A DNA stretch of 7,122 bases, taken from the NCBI GenBank assembly GCA_046565865.1, contig JBKHXU010000067.1, forward strand, positions 1-7,122, read 5' to 3'. The stretch comes from JBKHXU01 sp046565865. GTDB taxonomy: Bacteria > Pseudomonadota > Gammaproteobacteria > Acidiferrobacterales > Sulfurifustaceae. A model generated the notes under the pieces. That model searched no databases and had not been told where the DNA came from. It was given only the letters and a program-made list of their open reading frames with translations. The position numbers were made by a program, and so were the translations under genes. Shown in pieces: positions 5,058 to 7,122 of this stretch (position 1 is its first letter; each line of letters begins with the position of its first letter).

Positions 5058-5747
5058 ATGATTCGAGCCATTCTCACCGACATCGAGGGCACGACGTCCT
5101 CGCTGTCGTTCGTCAAAGACGTCCTGTTCCCGTATTCGCGCGCGCGGCTGCCTGAATTCGTGCGCGCGCATCAGCTTGAACCGCAGGTGGCGCAGCTGCT
5201 CGCCGACACCTCTACCGCCGCCGGCCGCCCGCTCGATATCGATGCGGCCATTGCCCAACTCGTCGCGTGGATCGACGACGATCGCAAGATCACGCCGCTT
5301 AAGGCGTTGCAGGGGTTAATCTGGGAAGAAGGCTACCGCGCCGGCGATTTTCACGGTCACGTATATGACGATGCCGTCGCCCGACTGCGCGCGTGGGCGA
5401 GTGATGGCTTGCGATTGTACGTCTACTCGTCCGGTTCGGTGAAGGCGCAGCAACTGCTATTCCGCTACACGCAGTATGGCGATCTCACCCCGCTTTTCGC
5501 CGGCTACTTCGATACCACGATCGGCAACAAGCGCGAGGCGGCGTCCTACGAACGCATCGCGCACGGAATCGGCATAGCACCGAAGCAGATCTTGTTCTTG
5601 TCCGACGTCCGCGAGGAACTCGACGCCGCGCACACCGTCGGGATGCACACCTATTGGCTTGTGCGCGACGGCGCGCTGCCGGCGAACGCAACGCACCCGC
5701 TCGCGCGCAACTTCGACGACATCACCCTCGACGCCGCCAGCGGCTGA
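5058..5747 (+). CDS. mtnC: Enolase-phosphatase E1 (2,3-diketo-5-methylthio-1-phosphopentane phosphatase)
   Basis: MtnC is the bifunctional HAD-superfamily enzyme of the methionine salvage pathway. It enolises 2,3-diketo-5-methylthiopentyl-1-phosphate and then removes the phosphate, giving the acireductone used by MtnD. The 229-residue product has the usual family length. HAD motif I is DIEGTTSS (8-15), with Asp8 as nucleophile and Glu10 in the DxE form typical of E1. Motif II is VYSSGSVKAQ (122-131), the motif III lysine is in GNKREAASY (Lys158), and motif IV is FLSDVREELDAA (180-191, Asp183 for magnesium). The cap domain lies between about residues 20 and 100, with the conserved ITPLKALQGLIWEEGY. 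The ATG at 5058 follows the unknown 83-residue gene by 35 bp; its ribosome binding site is weak, which suggests coupling. The other pathway genes (mtnA, mtnB, mtnD) are not in the window. Confidence 0.96.
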   Translation: MIRAILTDIEGTTSSLSFVKDVLFPYSRARLPEFVRAHQLEPQVAQLLADTSTAAGRPLDIDAAIAQLVAWIDDDRKITPLKALQGLIWEEGYRAGDFHGHVYDDAVARLRAWASDGLRLYVYSSGSVKAQQLLFRYTQYGDLTPLFAGYFDTTIGNKREAASYERIAHGIGIAPKQILFLSDVREELDAAHTVGMHTYWLVRDGALPANATHPLARNFDDITLDAASG

Positions 5748-5795
5748 ACAGTCTGATAGAGTAAGTCGCGTGCCCCATTCAAGGACGACATTTCG

Positions 5796-6908
5796 TTGAC
5801 AACCGTCACCGTGGCAACTGCTTCCCCATCGTTGATCGATCTCGCGCGGGATTTTTACCAGGACGAGATCAAGGATCACGACACGTACAACGCGCTCGCC
5901 GAGCGCGAACGCAACCCCGAGCTGCGCGCGGTGCTGCGGCGCATCGCCGGAATTGAACTCAAACACTCGACGTTCTGGCACGCGGTGCTCGAACGGCGCA
6001 ACGCCGCCGTACCGCAAGCGCGCACCGGTCGGGCCCGGCTGGTGGTGCTGCGCACGCTGCAACGGTTCGTGAGCTCCCCATTCCTGGTGTCGGCGCTGGA
6101 GGCCGGCGAGTCGGGCGCGTTCGCGAAGTACCTCGAATGTCTGCGGCATGCAGACTTAAGCGAACCGGAGCGCGATCAGTTGCGTGCCATCGTGCTCGAC
6201 GAAATCGAACACGAGATGACGTTCCGGCGCGAGTCGTCGAAGCTGGGCTTAAGCAACGTACGCGACTACGTGCTCGGCATGAACGATGGGCTGGTAGAGA
6301 TATTGGGTGTCGTAACCGGACTCTCGGCGGTCTATGCCGGCAATCCACTGGTGGTGGGCTTAAGCGGCGTCGTTGTCGGCATCGCCGGCGCGATGTCGAT
6401 GGGCATCGGCGCCTTCGTCTCTGTGCGCTCGCAGCGCCAGGTAAACGAGGCGCTGCGTGAACGTGTCGAGATCCTGTTCCAGGTCGCGCCTCAGCGTGCC
6501 GTGAGCGAATACCAGGATCGCCTCGCTGAATCCGGTGTCCCCGATGCCACCGCCGCCGAAGTAGCGCAGCGCGTCGGCGCCAACCGCGAGGCGATTTCAC
6601 GCCTGCTGCTGCCGGAGTCGACCGAGAACGAACTGCGCTCGGGACTCTTTACCGGGCTCGCGTATCTCGTCGGCGTGGTGTTCCCGGTCTTGCCGTACTT
6701 CGTGGCGGGTAGCTCATTCACCGCCCTGATCGGCTCCCTCGCGCTCGCCGGCATCGCCCTCGCCCTGACCGCGACGATGGTCTCGGTCCTCTCCGGTATC
6801 AGCCTGCGGAAAAAAGTCACCGAGATGATCATCGCCGCCTTCTCCGCCGCCGCCATCGCGTACCTGTTTGGCTGGATGCTACGGGCCGCTACTGGCATTC
6901 AGCTCTAG
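5796..6908 (+). CDS. Ferritin-like domain fused to VIT1/CCC1 transporter (rubrerythrin-VIT1, MbfA-like)
   Basis: This is a probable inner-membrane iron (or manganese) transporter with a di-iron sensing or oxidising domain. Residues 12-150 form a ferritin/rubrerythrin-like four-helix domain with ligand-type positions Glu24, Glu54xxHis57, Glu102/Glu105 and Glu136xxHis139. Residues 155-365 are a VIT1/CCC1 domain: NVRDYVLGMNDGLVEILGVVTG, the usual VIT1 first helix, then about five membrane segments (163-182, 184-210, 283-305, 307-335, 342-362) and a charged cytosolic part (211-280). The same architecture is MbfA of Bradyrhizobium and Agrobacterium, an iron exporter protecting against peroxide; equivalence is inferred. 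The start is TTG at 5796, 10 bases after AAGGA (5781-5785); the next in-frame GTG (5811) lacks such a site. The gene lies 48 bp after mtnC. Its TAG stop is part of the terminal repeat of the downstream element. Confidence 0.93.
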   Translation: MTTVTVATASPSLIDLARDFYQDEIKDHDTYNALAERERNPELRAVLRRIAGIELKHSTFWHAVLERRNAAVPQARTGRARLVVLRTLQRFVSSPFLVSALEAGESGAFAKYLECLRHADLSEPERDQLRAIVLDEIEHEMTFRRESSKLGLSNVRDYVLGMNDGLVEILGVVTGLSAVYAGNPLVVGLSGVVVGIAGAMSMGIGAFVSVRSQRQVNEALRERVEILFQVAPQRAVSEYQDRLAESGVPDATAAEVAQRVGANREAISRLLLPESTENELRSGLFTGLAYLVGVVFPVLPYFVAGSSFTALIGSLALAGIALALTATMVSVLSGISLRKKVTEMIIAAFSAAAIAYLFGWMLRAATGIQL

Positions 6909-6934
6909 CAGTTCGTTGAAAAAACGAACTGCTA
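6906..6934 (+). repeat. Hairpin overlapping the stop codon of the VIT1 fusion gene
   Basis: A perfect 12-bp stem, TAGCAGTTCGTT / AACGAACTGCTA, closes a 5-base loop. The first three bases are the stop codon of the upstream gene. No T-run follows, so it is more likely an mRNA 3'-end stabiliser or a part of the repeat element than a terminator. Confidence 0.65.
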
Positions 6935-6956
6935 GGCGCCGCAGGGACGCGCCGCA

Positions 6957-6988
6957 CGAAAATCAAACGCGTAAGCGTTTGATTTTCG
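6957..6988. repeat. Perfect hairpin, 14-bp stem
   Basis: CGAAAATCAAACGC pairs perfectly with GCGTTTGATTTTCG around the loop GTAA. It forms the middle hairpin of the element at 6905-7063. Confidence 0.7.
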
Positions 6989-7021
6989 GAGCGAGCCGCG
7001 GACCTGTGCCGCGGCGAGCGG

Positions 7022-7053
7022 GTTGAAAAACGCCATGGATGGCGTTTTTCAAC
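7022..7053. terminator. Probable bidirectional terminator in the repeat element
   Basis: GTTGAAAAACGCCAT and ATGGCGTTTTTCAAC pair perfectly over 15 bp with GG between them. The GC-rich core CGCCAT-GG-ATGGCG is flanked by AAAAA and TTTTT, so on either strand a stem is followed by a run of U. It would end transcription from the mtnC/VIT1 cluster and from anything entering from the right. Confidence 0.55.
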
Positions 7054-7063
7054 AAACTGCTAG

Positions 7064-7122
7064 TCGCGCCAAGGCTACGGTCGGTAGCGTTTACCACACT
7101 TGTCCTTTCTCAATTGCATCCA
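7064..7122. other. Window end, nothing recognised
   Basis: The last 59 bases hold only a short inverted repeat (GCTAC/GTAGC at 7074-7088). No gene start or RNA feature is visible. Confidence 0.5.

Larger units (their letters stand above)
6905..7063. repeat. MITE-like hairpin-rich element with 19-bp terminal inverted repeats
   Basis: The left end CTAGCAGTTCGTTGAAAAA (6905-6923) matches the reverse complement of 7045-7063 at 18 of 19 positions (C/T at position 10). Three perfect hairpins lie within: 6906-6934, 6957-6988 and 7022-7053. There is no coding frame worth noting, and no clear target-site duplication at the edges. The size, terminal repeats and stacked hairpins resemble miniature inverted-repeat or REP-type intergenic elements that occur in many copies; copy number here is unknown. 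Confidence 0.68.

Noticed and set aside
5457..6149. Minus-strand frame across the mtnC-VIT1 junction
   Set aside because: It is antisense to two good genes and has no recognisable signature or start signal.
1..7122. CRISPR array, tRNA, rRNA, integrase or intact insertion sequence
   Set aside because: No regularly spaced direct repeats, no cloverleaf-like segment and no transposase or integrase reading frame were found.

Overview
The window looks like chromosomal DNA from a GC-rich gammaproteobacterium. This is inferred from the gene set (rpsP-rimM-trmD-rplS, a lipidated MlaA, the fused acireductone-pathway enzyme MtnC, a HipBA pair) and the codon choice. No ribosomal RNA or other firm taxonomic marker is present, so the genus is not called. 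All assignments come from reading the sequence; no database was searched.

Layout. Positions 1-692 (minus strand) hold the start of a hipB-hipA toxin-antitoxin operon: a complete HTH antitoxin with hipA running off the left edge. Its AT-rich control region (about 693-800) carries two matching 18-bp inverted repeats 40 bp apart, which look like HipB operators. Positions 811-1529 are a gene-poor stretch. Its one recognisable content is a frameshifted fragment of a type I restriction-modification methyltransferase (hsdM, 1169-1368), cut off next to a GGGGACA-type direct repeat. This stretch and the hip module look like accessory DNA beside a conserved operon.

Positions 1530-3464 (minus strand) are the classical rpsP-rimM-trmD-rplS operon (S16, a 16S maturation factor, tRNA m1G37 methyltransferase, L19), all intact. 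Ribosome binding sites are good for rpsP and rplS but weak or absent for rimM and trmD. Positions 3465-3771 are a repeat-rich intergenic region. It contains a probable rpsP promoter lying between two copies of a 16-bp inverted repeat, a perfect 26-bp palindrome, a probable terminator for mlaA, and a 93-bp MITE-like element. mlaA (3772-4572, minus strand) encodes the outer-membrane lipoprotein of the Mla lipid-asymmetry system, with no other mla gene in view.

An approximately 200-bp divergent gap leads to a plus-strand cluster: an 83-residue protein of unknown function with a strong ribosome binding site, mtnC (methionine salvage), and a ferritin-like/VIT1 fusion that probably moves iron (5796-6908). 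The stop codon of the last gene lies inside the terminal inverted repeat of a 159-bp hairpin-rich element (6905-7063), after which nothing further is recognised.

I see no clear new multi-gene system. The strongest points for a second look are the HipB operator pair, the repeat element that supplies the stop codon of the iron-transport gene, the stacked repeats around the rpsP promoter, and the unknown small protein in front of mtnC.
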